Shown here one piece after another: positions 1-5,984 of a stretch of 13,481 bases of DNA (the stretch's first letter is position 1; every line of letters begins with the position of its first letter). The notes below the pieces were generated by a model, which ran no database searches, was not told the origin of the DNA, and saw nothing but the letters and a program-made list of their open reading frames with translations. The translations under genes and the position numbers were made by a program. Origin of the DNA: Nanobdellota archaeon (lineage in GTDB: Archaea; Nanobdellota; Nanobdellia; Pacearchaeales; GW2011-AR1); assembly GCA_018901675.1 (NCBI GenBank), contig JAHIEH010000065.1, positions 1 through 13,481 on the forward strand, given 5' to 3'.

Positions 1-815
1 CCCACACAATTAGGAATGCAAGAAGCAACACATTGATGATTAGCATTGCATGTTTGTCCTGCTGGACAATTAATATTAGTTAAACATTGAATACATTGAG
101 TATTATTATAACAATAAGGAGTAGTTCCTGAACATGTATTGGGGCATATTCCGCCAGTACAACCATCACTTCCTCCACATTTTCCTACGCAATTAGGAGT
201 GCAAGAACACAATCCACAGTCTACTAAACATGTAGAACAATTTTCATTTCCATTACAGGTCCCATCTCCACAAACAGCATCCGGGATAACATTACTCTTC
301 AAAAACCACCCCAAAGTTGAATTAACAATATACCCTTCGCAGTTGCTCGATAAAGAATCAAAATATTCATTTTTTTCTTTCCAATAACATCTATAAACAG
401 CTTGAGTATTTGTCTGGCTAGAAGAATAAGCATAACCCAAAACATCATTAAGAGTTCCGCCTTCTACTGTGCAGTCTTTAGAAGTGAAATGCTCTTTTCT
501 TGCTTCACTCCAGCACCTGTCTAACCTATAAGTTTCTTTTTGTTCGGTTTTAAACAAATAACCAATCAATCCTTCACTTGTCCAATAAGTTGGATAAGCA
601 GGGTCGCAATTTGCATATCTAGAAAGAATATGATTTCCTGTTCTTGGGTCATAGCATCTATAAACTGGTTGCAAATTCGTATCAATTGCCTTTCCCGTTA
701 CAGTTTTACCAGTTAGCTTACTCCAAAATTCTCCCCAGGAAAATGCACTTGCAAAAGAAACCATTAACAAACTAACAAATAATAAACAAACAAAAATCTT
801 CAACCCCTTTTTCAT
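1..815 (-). CDS. secreted cysteine-rich repeat protein (C-terminus beyond window)
   Basis: An open minus-strand frame starts at the ATG at 813-815 and runs off the left edge without a stop; about 271 residues are visible. Residues 1-24 look like a signal peptide: a KKGLK basic start, a hydrophobic core, and an ASA cleavage site before FSWGEFW. Residues about 51-88, 96-130 and 140-172 form three related units of the form VYRCY...H/Y...C...LGY, reminiscent of the DUF5648 class of extracellular repeats (resemblance only). From residue 182 the chain is very cysteine-rich, starting with CGDGTCNGNENCSTCLVDCG, which suggests disulfide- or metal-stabilised extracellular modules. The same type of motif appears in the protein at 1681-3270. 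The start is supported by a TATA-like box about 24 nt upstream. Function is unknown; an exported surface or secreted protein is the likely role. Confidence 0.8.
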   Translation of the reverse strand, partial: MKKGLKIFVCLLFVSLLMVSFASAFSWGEFWSKLTGKTVTGKAIDTNLQPVYRCYDPRTGNHILSRYANCDPAYPTYWTSEGLIGYLFKTEQKETYRLDRCWSEARKEHFTSKDCTVEGGTLNDVLGYAYSSSQTNTQAVYRCYWKEKNEYFDSLSSNCEGYIVNSTLGWFLKSNVIPDAVCGDGTCNGNENCSTCLVDCGLCSCTPNCVGKCGGSDGCTGGICPNTCSGTTPYCYNNTQCIQCLTNINCPAGQTCNANHQCVASCIPNCV

Positions 816-830
816 GTCTAACCTAATAAA

Positions 831-847
831 AAGGTATTTATAATCTT
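831..847. promoter_or_regulatory. shared divergent TATA region
   Basis: TATTTATAA at 835-843 reads as a TATA-like element on both strands. Its centre is about 24 nt from the minus-strand ATG at 815 and about 30 nt from the plus-strand ATG at 869. This is the archaeal TATA-to-start distance and implies leaderless or near-leaderless transcripts both ways. Whether one box serves both directions is inference. Confidence 0.5.
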
Positions 848-868
848 TTCTCAAATAAAAAGTATAAA

Positions 869-1519
869 ATGCAACAAAAACTTATCTATCAAGGCGCAGA
901 AGCAATAATTCTTCAAAAAGGAAATGAAGTTATAAAGCAGAGAATTAAGAAATCTTATAGACTTCCTGAAATAGATGAAAAATTGAGAAAGCTTCGCACA
1001 AGAAGCGAGGCAAAACTCCTTGAAAAAGCATCTAAAGTTATTCCTGTTCCAAAAGTAATAAAAGTAGATGAAAAAACCAAAGAGATTGTTATGGAATTTA
1101 TTGATGGAAAAAAACTCTCAGATAATCTTGATAATTTTTCTCTGAAGAAACAAAAGCAAATCTGCCTTGAAATTGGAAAAGAAACAGCCAAGCTCCATGA
1201 TATTGGAATTATTCATGGTGATTTAACAACAAGCAATATGATTTTAGTTAATCTAAATGGTGATAAAAAATCTACGAACAGAGATCGCAGTAAATTTAAA
1301 ATCTTCTTTATAGACTTCGGCTTGGGCTTTAACCGCAACAAAATAGAAGACAAAGCAGTTGACTTGCATTTGCTTAAGCAAGCTCTGGAAGCAAAGCATT
1401 TTCAAAATTGGCAGGAGTTATTTAATTCTATTCTCCAGGGCTATTCAGAAAGCAAAAACTTCAAAGAAACTTTCGAAAGGCTCAAAAAAGTGGAACTAAG
1501 GGGAAGATACAAGCACTAA
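869..1519 (+). CDS. bud32: KEOPS complex kinase/ATPase Bud32
   Basis: A stand-alone 216-residue Bud32, the usual length for the unfused archaeal protein. Bud32 is the small atypical kinase/ATPase of the KEOPS complex, which helps Kae1 make the t6A modification at position 37 of ANN-decoding tRNAs. Visible motifs in order: GAEA (9-12, shortened glycine loop), the R-KKSYRLPEID-LR-LRTRSEA segment (25-48) typical of the family, VMEFIDG (74-80), catalytic loop HGDLTTSN (116-123, with D118 and N123), metal-binding IDFG (148-151), VDLHLLKQAL (164-173) and the C-terminal VELRGRYK (208-215). It is monocistronic here, divergent from the cysteine-rich gene; no Kae1 gene is present in the window. Identification is secure on motif content. 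Confidence 0.95.
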   Translation: MQQKLIYQGAEAIILQKGNEVIKQRIKKSYRLPEIDEKLRKLRTRSEAKLLEKASKVIPVPKVIKVDEKTKEIVMEFIDGKKLSDNLDNFSLKKQKQICLEIGKETAKLHDIGIIHGDLTTSNMILVNLNGDKKSTNRDRSKFKIFFIDFGLGFNRNKIEDKAVDLHLLKQALEAKHFQNWQELFNSILQGYSESKNFKETFERLKKVELRGRYKH

Positions 1520-1545
1520 GAAATTATTTTAAAATAGATTATTAA

Positions 1546-1557
1546 ATAGCCCCACCA
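1546..1557 (-). repeat. tRNA-Gln 3'-end fragment, copy 1
   Basis: ATAGCCCCACCA (plus strand) equals the reverse complement of the last bases of tRNA-Gln at 4782-4793: the end of the T stem, the 3' acceptor strand and the discriminator. It lies in the 161-bp gap between Bud32 and the convergent metallopeptidase gene. No further tRNA similarity is visible around it. Confidence 0.6.
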
Positions 1558-1680
1558 AAAGCTCTTTTGTGAAGCCTTTTATCTATGAAATAAGAAAAAA
1601 TTAAATTAAAAAAAAGAAAAAATAAAACTAAAAGAGAAAAACAAATGAGCAGTGTTTACTTCTTTTTCTAAAAAGATAAA

Positions 1681-3270
1681 TCAGCATATTCTTGCAGTAG
1701 AAGTATTCCTTGTAACTTTTGACCAACCTTGCGGTGTTTCAGATACATAGAGATTTACATAATCTATAAAATTAGAGTCTATATTGGAGCCATAAGGCAA
1801 AATAACCACATATCTAAACACAAAGTCTTTTTTGCTTAATTCATAACTTGGAACTCGTTCTCCGTTTGCATCTATAATATCTTGAATAGCTATTGTTTCA
1901 GTTTCAGTAAAATTTGGAGAATCATAACACGAGGGTCCCCAAGTATTATAATTTTCGTCATTACTTTCTTGAAATTTATGTAAAAATATTGGAGAAACTT
2001 TCTCTTTTGGAAGCAATCCTGCTAAGTAAAGGGTCAAATCTGAAAACACTTTTTCTGTATTCTCATCGTTAGTATCTGTGCAAATCATCTCATTATCTTT
2101 TTTCATCCACTGATTATACCCCATTATATCCCCATATGTTTTATTTCCTGAAAAAAGGTCTAAGTTCTTTATCCAATGTCCAGGTAATTCGTGGTTAAAA
2201 TTTCCTACACCATCAATATAACAACACCATTGATGAGCTATTTCATGGAAAATTACTAGATTCAACATGACAGGGTCTAAACTTATTCCATCAGGATTAC
2301 TAAGTTGCGAATAATAACTCCTATACAAGTCAACAGCAGTTACTGATTGAAGAACTTTGTAACTTTGATTAAACTCATCTAAACCTATACCCTTAACGGA
2401 AGAAGTTATCATTCTATTAAAATTGCTTTGCAATCCCATTATTTGAGGGGCTACTATAAGGAAATCATATGCATCTGTATAATTCTCATAAAAATCTGCT
2501 ATGAAAGAATCTATGTCAAAATAAACATAATCCTCATTATTACACCAACCATTAGGAAGACATTCTCCTGTTGAGACGAAATATTTATTTTTTATTTCCT
2601 CTTTAAATATAACTGCTTTGTTAGAGCATTCTGAGGGATTCTTGCAGTCTTCAGGGCAATTGCATTTATTTTCCCAAGATTCACAAATTCCATTATTACA
2701 ATTTGAACACATGCCGAGGCTAACATCTAATTTGCAAGAGCCATCTTCTTGCATTATCTCTGGTAGTTGTATTTCTTTTAATCCCTTACAACAAGAATTT
2801 CCAGAAACAAATTGTATTCTTTCTCCTTCTTTAAAACAAGGTTTCTTACAAGCGCCATTCTCACAACCATCTAGACACTTGTATACAGCTAAAGCTAAAT
2901 TGTTATTTTTGCAGTAATATTCTAAAAGTTGATTTTTATTACATCTATCTTTGAAGGTTTGCGTATTCTGCCTATTTCTATAAGAATATTTTAAAGTAAT
3001 TTCTCCATAAACATCATAATTTTTGCCACCGTCAGAATCAGAACATTTAAGATATTTTAAATTTTTTTCGTAAGTTTGAATTGCATTACCAACAATGTTA
3101 AAATTATCATCAATTTGTTTTCCCTCTTCTAATGCAATAATCTCTGCTTCTGCTCTTTCTTCATCTTCTGTCAATGAATTTCTTTGAAGTCTTGTGTAAC
3201 CAAAAAGAATAAGAGAAATAAGAATAATTACCCCCAAAATAATCAACAACTTTTTTATATTTAGTTTCAT
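1681..3270 (-). CDS. membrane-anchored protein with HExxH metallopeptidase motif
   Basis: 529 residues. Residues 8-26 form one strongly hydrophobic segment after a short basic start, so this is a signal anchor with the bulk outside the cell. A cysteine-rich part follows (C76 to C243), including GICESWENKCNCPEDC at 194-209, the same motif type as in the protein at 1-815. Residues 340-348 read IFHEIAHQW: HEIAH at 342-346 is a zinc-metallopeptidase HExxH helix, with E343 the expected catalytic base. The third ligand is unclear; candidates are H360, E361 and H365 in NHELPGHW. DIMGYNQW (381-388) downstream could be a structural turn near the active site. I do not recognise a named family. It is probably an extracellular peptidase, but activity is inferred from the motif alone. 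Convergent with Bud32 and lying between two tRNA-Gln 3'-end copies (1546 and 4553). Confidence 0.75.
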   Translation of the reverse strand: MKLNIKKLLIILGVIILISLILFGYTRLQRNSLTEDEERAEAEIIALEEGKQIDDNFNIVGNAIQTYEKNLKYLKCSDSDGGKNYDVYGEITLKYSYRNRQNTQTFKDRCNKNQLLEYYCKNNNLALAVYKCLDGCENGACKKPCFKEGERIQFVSGNSCCKGLKEIQLPEIMQEDGSCKLDVSLGMCSNCNNGICESWENKCNCPEDCKNPSECSNKAVIFKEEIKNKYFVSTGECLPNGWCNNEDYVYFDIDSFIADFYENYTDAYDFLIVAPQIMGLQSNFNRMITSSVKGIGLDEFNQSYKVLQSVTAVDLYRSYYSQLSNPDGISLDPVMLNLVIFHEIAHQWCCYIDGVGNFNHELPGHWIKNLDLFSGNKTYGDIMGYNQWMKKDNEMICTDTNDENTEKVFSDLTLYLAGLLPKEKVSPIFLHKFQESNDENYNTWGPSCYDSPNFTETETIAIQDIIDANGERVPSYELSKKDFVFRYVVILPYGSNIDSNFIDYVNLYVSETPQGWSKVTRNTSTARIC

Positions 3271-3433
3271 ATTATAAATGAATTATTTTAATCTTTAAAA
3301 ATCCTCCCAAATTAACAAACATACTAAACCAGATAGTATAAGAATTATAATTACCAAACCCCTTTTTCATAATTTTTAAAAGAAAAATACCTATTTATAC
3401 CTTTGTTTCTTTTCTTTAATTTATCAAGCAAAG

Positions 3434-3443
3434 TATTATAAAC
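3434..3443 (+). promoter_or_regulatory. TATA-like box of the 3465 gene
   Basis: TATTATAAAC is centred about 27 nt before the ATG at 3465, the expected spacing for a leaderless archaeal mRNA. An overlapping ATG at 3461 is in another frame that does not stay open. Confidence 0.45.
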
Positions 3444-3464
3444 CTAACTCTTTTTATTTTATGG

Positions 3465-4556
3465 ATGGACAAAACAGAATCAACATCTCTAATTCTTGGA
3501 GCATTATATTTAATTTCTCTTATAATTCTTTCAAGAATCAATTCTTCTTGGATACTTTTCTTTTTAGGATTATCATTTGTTTTAGGTTTATTAATTTCAA
3601 TTTTAATGTGTAATAAAGCAACTAAATCTGATAATTCATTAAAATCAAAAATATATTTTAGTTTTATTCTGAATGTGTTTATCTTTATTTTATGGATGTT
3701 TTTCTGGCTAACTGGAAGCACAGTCCATAAAGATGAATTTGGCCTTGCAACGATTTTAATGTTATATGTTTTTGGAGGCTGTGCGGTTATAGGTTTTATA
3801 ATTGGCTTAATCCTCTCGATTAAAAGAAGAAAAAGAAAAGATTTCAAATATAATTTAAAACCTTTATCCTGGATTTTTAGTATTCTCATAATCGTGCTGG
3901 TTATTATTTATTTTTACAATTCAATTATCTTTAGTTTTGCATTATCCACCGAAAGCAAAGAATTATGCTCCTTTACTTTCCCCGACTTAAATAAACAAAA
4001 TTGTTTATTAAGGGTAGTTGTAGAGCAATCAAAGACGGGGGCAATAACATGCGGGGAATTAGAGAACATTCCTGACAGAAATCATTGTTTCAGATGGACT
4101 GCCCAGAATAGAAGAGATATTAAGATATGCATAGATAATGTGATTTCTTCGACAGAGATATTAAAATATAATGAGTATTGTACATCTGCAATAAGTTATC
4201 TTAATGATGATATTTATAATATACTAAAAAATCCTCAACATGAAGATATTATGTATGCCCTTAAATCTGTTCATTATTCAATTGGAGTTTGTTATGGAGA
4301 AGAGGAAAGAAAGTATATCCCCTTGCTAAAAGAAATAATAAAAAAAGGCTCTTTAGAGTCTAAAAAAGAGGCATTGAACACTTTAATAAAATCTGCTTCG
4401 TGCATTGGAAATGAAACAAATTCATTGGATTTAGATAGTGAAAAGAAATTTTTAAGAGATGAAATCTTGCCCCTAATTGTAAATCAACCAGAACTAAAAG
4501 AGGAAACAACCATTATTAATCAAAAAATAAATGCAAGTGTCTTACAAAATCAATAG
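3465..4556 (+). CDS. five-helix membrane protein with cysteine-rich C-terminal domain, unknown function
   Basis: 363 residues, not recognised as a known family. Predicted membrane segments at about 8-23, 28-48, 63-82, 92-118 and 135-158; a basic RRKRKDFK stretch (121-128) before helix 5 suggests that loop is cytoplasmic and the C-terminal half is outside. The soluble part (about 160-363) has spaced cysteines at 168, 180, 196, 208, 222, 239, 276 and 313 and is mostly helical by composition, which would allow paired disulfides or a helical-repeat fold. The stop codon TAG (4554-4556) is supplied by a copy of the tRNA-Gln 3'-end repeat, so the present C-terminus may have been set by that repeat's arrival. 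Divergent from the metallopeptidase gene with a 194-bp AT-rich gap that holds promoter-like sequence and no further gene. Confidence 0.75.
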   Translation: MDKTESTSLILGALYLISLIILSRINSSWILFFLGLSFVLGLLISILMCNKATKSDNSLKSKIYFSFILNVFIFILWMFFWLTGSTVHKDEFGLATILMLYVFGGCAVIGFIIGLILSIKRRKRKDFKYNLKPLSWIFSILIIVLVIIYFYNSIIFSFALSTESKELCSFTFPDLNKQNCLLRVVVEQSKTGAITCGELENIPDRNHCFRWTAQNRRDIKICIDNVISSTEILKYNEYCTSAISYLNDDIYNILKNPQHEDIMYALKSVHYSIGVCYGEEERKYIPLLKEIIKKGSLESKKEALNTLIKSASCIGNETNSLDLDSEKKFLRDEILPLIVNQPELKEETTIINQKINASVLQNQ

Positions 4557-4569
4557 CCCCACCAGGATT
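4553..4569 (-). repeat. tRNA-Gln 3'-end fragment, copy 2
   Basis: 17 nt identical to 4782-4798, covering the discriminator, the 3' acceptor strand and the T-stem/loop edge of tRNA-Gln in the same orientation. Similarity stops abruptly before the rest of the T loop. It contains the stop codon of the preceding membrane-protein gene. Confidence 0.7.
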
Positions 4570-4641
4570 ACTTCAAAATATACTTGTTTTGAAGTCCCAG
4601 AAAATTTCCTATTTTCTGAGCGTTCGAATTCTGGTGAATTC
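4570..4641. repeat. three successive hairpins within tRNA debris
   Basis: Three inverted repeats sit side by side: ACTTCAAAA (4570-4578) with TTTTGAAGT (4587-4595), loop 8; CAGAAAA (4598-4604) with TTTTCTG (4612-4618), loop 7; GAATTC (4626-4631) with GAATTC (4636-4641), loop 4. GTTCGAATTCTGGTG at 4622-4636 matches the tRNA-Gln T arm/acceptor in 14 of 15 positions but on the opposite strand. They are flanked by tRNA-end copies 2 and 3. They could terminate the membrane-protein transcript or be remnants of a small mobile element. Confidence 0.5.
4598..4619. repeat. 22-bp palindromic repeat, intergenic copy
   Basis: Matches 10981-11002 in 21 of 22 positions (A versus G in the loop). Consists of CAGAAAA, a 7-nt loop starting TTTCCT, and TTTTCTG(A). 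The second copy lies inside the coding sequence for the N-terminus of the EndoQ homologue. Confidence 0.6.
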
Positions 4642-4643
4642 AG

Positions 4644-4655
4644 ATAGCCCCACCA
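4644..4655 (-). repeat. tRNA-Gln 3'-end fragment, copy 3
   Basis: ATAGCCCCACCA again, same orientation as the tRNA end at 4782-4793. The 126 bp between this copy and the tRNA hold no gene. They do contain a degraded minus-strand T-arm-like stretch at about 4705-4725, where CCAGG, GCGAATT and CCGAG read against the tRNA's CCAGG, TTCGAAT and CCTGG. Confidence 0.6.
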
Positions 4656-4754
4656 ACTCGCAATCCCACTTCTTAATCTAATTCGATAAATAGCAAAGTG
4701 AAATTGCTCGGAATTCGCCCTGGGTTCCCCAGGTTCAAGATTTTGATGAATCTA

Positions 4755-4778
4755 TTTATATTGCCGAAGCAATATAAA
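4755..4778 (-). other. 10-bp stem with UUCG tetraloop downstream of tRNA-Gln
   Basis: On the minus strand TTTATATTGC, loop TTCG, then GCAATATAAA: ten perfect pairs capped by the very stable C(UUCG)G tetraloop. It begins 4 nt after the tRNA 3' end, overlapping the T run. It may be a 3' processing or termination structure, or a small structured RNA; function not established. Confidence 0.5.
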
Positions 4779-4782
4779 AAAA
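4776..4782 (-). terminator. poly-T terminator of tRNA-Gln
   Basis: Seven T residues on the minus strand directly follow the discriminator base of tRNA-Gln, as expected for archaeal oligo-T termination. Confidence 0.6.
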
Positions 4783-4945
4783 TAGCCCCACCAGGATTCG
4801 AACCTGGGTCACTGCCTATCTCCCGAGTTAGCTCGTTATTAGTAAAGCATTTGTCTCGCGAGCTCGCTCGACCAAAGGGCAGTATCTATAGTCTCTTTAG
4901 TACCTTTTACAGCACACAAAGATTTGACCGCTAGACTATGGGGCT
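4783..4945 (-). tRNA. tRNA-Gln(UUG) with two introns (D loop and 37/38)
   Basis: The acceptor pairs perfectly, AGCCCCA (4945-4939) with TGGGGCT (4790-4784), discriminator A4783. The T arm is CCAGG-TTCGAAT-CCTGG; the anticodon stem is CTGCC (4882-4878) with GGCAG (4816-4812). The anticodon is TTG (4875-4873). A 54-nt intron (4871-4818) interrupts 37/38 with a BHB fold: helix CUUU/GGAG, bulges GGU and AUA, inner helix CGAG/CUCG. A second 36-nt intron (4923-4888) splits the D arm: central helix GGUC (4929-4926) with GACU (4893-4890), bulges AAA and AUA, inner helix UCUUU/AAAGA. Removing both gives a 73-nt tRNA with D stem GUCU/AGAU. The first 15 nt overlap the 3' end of the upstream endonuclease gene, so transcription probably reads through from it or starts inside it. 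Confidence 0.92.
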
Positions 4946-5833
4946 ATTTAGTTTCCACATCTTAACTTTGTTAAGATGCTTATCATTATTGAAACCTATT
5001 AGTTTTAAAAACTTTCTTAATTCAGACTTTCGGGTTATATAAATGTCTCTTCTACTTATTTCAGAGCAATTAACCCCTAGAGAAAGTAGGCATTCTCGAA
5101 CATCTGCTAATAAACTTTGATTATAATTGGTAAAACAAATTTGATGAGAATTTTGATTAGTTAATTTATAAACAGAGCCATCGGTGTCATACAACCCCCT
5201 TAAACAAGCACATACAAATCTTTTATTATTTTTTATCCAATCGGGAATACGAAGTTTATTTTTAATTTTATTCCCAGGGGGAAATCCCTTACTCTCTAAA
5301 AAATTTATGAGTTTAACACTATGTGATTCGATAAACATAGCATTTTTACCTTTGAAATATCCAACTCGAACATTTATTTTAAATAACCCCTCAATTAAGG
5401 GTTTAACATAGTCTTTAAGATACCTTTTATCAAATCTAGCGTCTCCAACAATCCTAATCATATAAGTCCCTTTTTTATACGCTTTTGTTCTATGAGAGTT
5501 GCCATCTCCAAGCATAATCCCAAAAAATTCTGCAAAGTCTAAACAATCTTTTGGCAAATGAATATCCTTAGTTTTCCCTTTAGAAAGAAAACCTCCCTTT
5601 TTCTTTCCCCAATTATCATCTAATTTCTCAAAGATGAATCGATTATACCTCGAATATCCATCTAATTTATGATAAATCTCTTCTGTAAATAAAGAAGTCT
5701 CATCGACGTATGCTTTCAATCTTCCTTCCCTAATCCCTAAAAAATCAGATAATTGTTTCCAAGTCAATTTTTTTCTTAATTTAAATTCTTTAATCAATTC
5801 TCGTTGCTTTCCCTCCCTAAATCTTAGTCTCAT
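4931..5833 (-). CDS. LAGLIDADG endonuclease with N-terminal HTH-like region, overlapping tRNA-Gln
   Basis: 300 residues with two LAGLIDADG motifs in one chain: FFGIMLGDG (103-111, D110) and LRGLYDTDG (211-219, D218), the pattern of monomeric homing endonucleases that cut long asymmetric DNA sites. Residues about 10-45 look like a helix-turn-helix (TWKQLSDFLGIREGRLKAY). DDNWG (72-76) followed by KKKGG is shared with the endonuclease at 12262. The gene is not a simple intron ORF: upstream is a truncated tRNA-Gln 5' fragment (5870-5892), and its stop TAG (4933-4931) is formed by nucleotides 13-15 of the functional tRNA-Gln. The start at 5833 is supported by TTTATAAAT about 24 nt upstream. Probable target: the tRNA-Gln D-arm region (inference from position). 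Confidence 0.88.
   Translation of the reverse strand: MRLRFREGKQRELIKEFKLRKKLTWKQLSDFLGIREGRLKAYVDETSLFTEEIYHKLDGYSRYNRFIFEKLDDNWGKKKGGFLSKGKTKDIHLPKDCLDFAEFFGIMLGDGNSHRTKAYKKGTYMIRIVGDARFDKRYLKDYVKPLIEGLFKINVRVGYFKGKNAMFIESHSVKLINFLESKGFPPGNKIKNKLRIPDWIKNNKRFVCACLRGLYDTDGSVYKLTNQNSHQICFTNYNQSLLADVRECLLSLGVNCSEISRRDIYITRKSELRKFLKLIGFNNDKHLNKVKMWKLNSPIV
4958..4978. repeat. 9-bp inverted repeat just upstream of tRNA-Gln
   Basis: CATCTTAAC (4958-4966), a 3-nt loop, then GTTAAGATG (4970-4978). It sits inside the 3' end of the endonuclease gene, 12 nt before the tRNA 5' end on the minus strand. It could separate mRNA from tRNA processing; this is inference. Confidence 0.4.
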
Positions 5834-5851
5834 AGATAAACAAAGATAAGA

Positions 5852-5862
5852 GAATTTATAAA
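5852..5862 (-). promoter_or_regulatory. TATA box of the endonuclease gene
   Basis: Minus strand TTTTATAAATT, centred about 24 nt before the ATG at 5833 and 8-18 nt after the truncated tRNA fragment. The gene therefore has its own leaderless promoter and does not depend on tRNA transcription. Confidence 0.5.
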
Positions 5863-5869
5863 AGTGTTG

Positions 5870-5892
5870 TTTGACCGCTATACTATGGGGCT
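5870..5892 (-). pseudogene. truncated 5' fragment of tRNA-Gln
   Basis: 23 nt on the minus strand match the first 23 nt of the tRNA-Gln gene (4945-4923) with one change: GTCT of the D stem reads GTAT here. Identity ends exactly at the D-arm splice site of the intact gene (the AAA bulge). The sequence after it cannot form the inner helix needed for a BHB with the intact gene's 3' junction, so this copy is unlikely to be a working exon. Confidence 0.8.
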
Positions 5893-5911
5893 GATAACCT
5901 TTTAATAAATG

Positions 5912-5972
5912 TAAACTTTAAAAACCTTCTTTCAAAATATACCTAAATCTAAACCTTTAAAAAACCTCTTTC
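5912..5972 (+). promoter_or_regulatory. duplicated TATA/BRE-like element before uS15
   Basis: Two similar blocks 38 nt apart: TAAACTTTAAAAACCTTCTT (from 5912) and TAAACCTTTAAAAAACCTCT (from 5950), both ending CTTTC. The second is centred about 26 nt before the uS15 ATG at 5985 and fits its TATA box. The first may be a second start site or a duplicated remnant. Confidence 0.45.
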
Positions 5973-5984
5973 ATAAGTTACAAA

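Noticed and set aside
139..387. 82-codon plus-strand reading frame
   Set aside because: Antisense to the cysteine-rich protein whose minus-strand frame has a signal peptide, promoter and repeats; the plus frame has no recognisable features.
3416..3889. 157-codon minus-strand reading frame
   Set aside because: Antisense to the first helices of the membrane protein at 3465-4556; composition and lack of start context mark it as a shadow.
4553..4655. CRISPR-like array from the repeated 12-mer
   Set aside because: Only four copies at irregular spacings, explained by tRNA-Gln 3' ends; no cas genes in the window.
4698..4934. 78-codon plus-strand reading frame
   Set aside because: Runs antisense through tRNA-Gln and its introns; an artefact of tRNA sequence.
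4888..5870. A nearly 1-kb D-arm intron of tRNA-Gln using the upstream 5' fragment as exon 1
   Set aside because: The sequence after the upstream fragment (CAACAC) cannot form the inner helix with the intact gene's intron end, whereas the downstream copy can; the upstream copy also has a D-stem mismatch.
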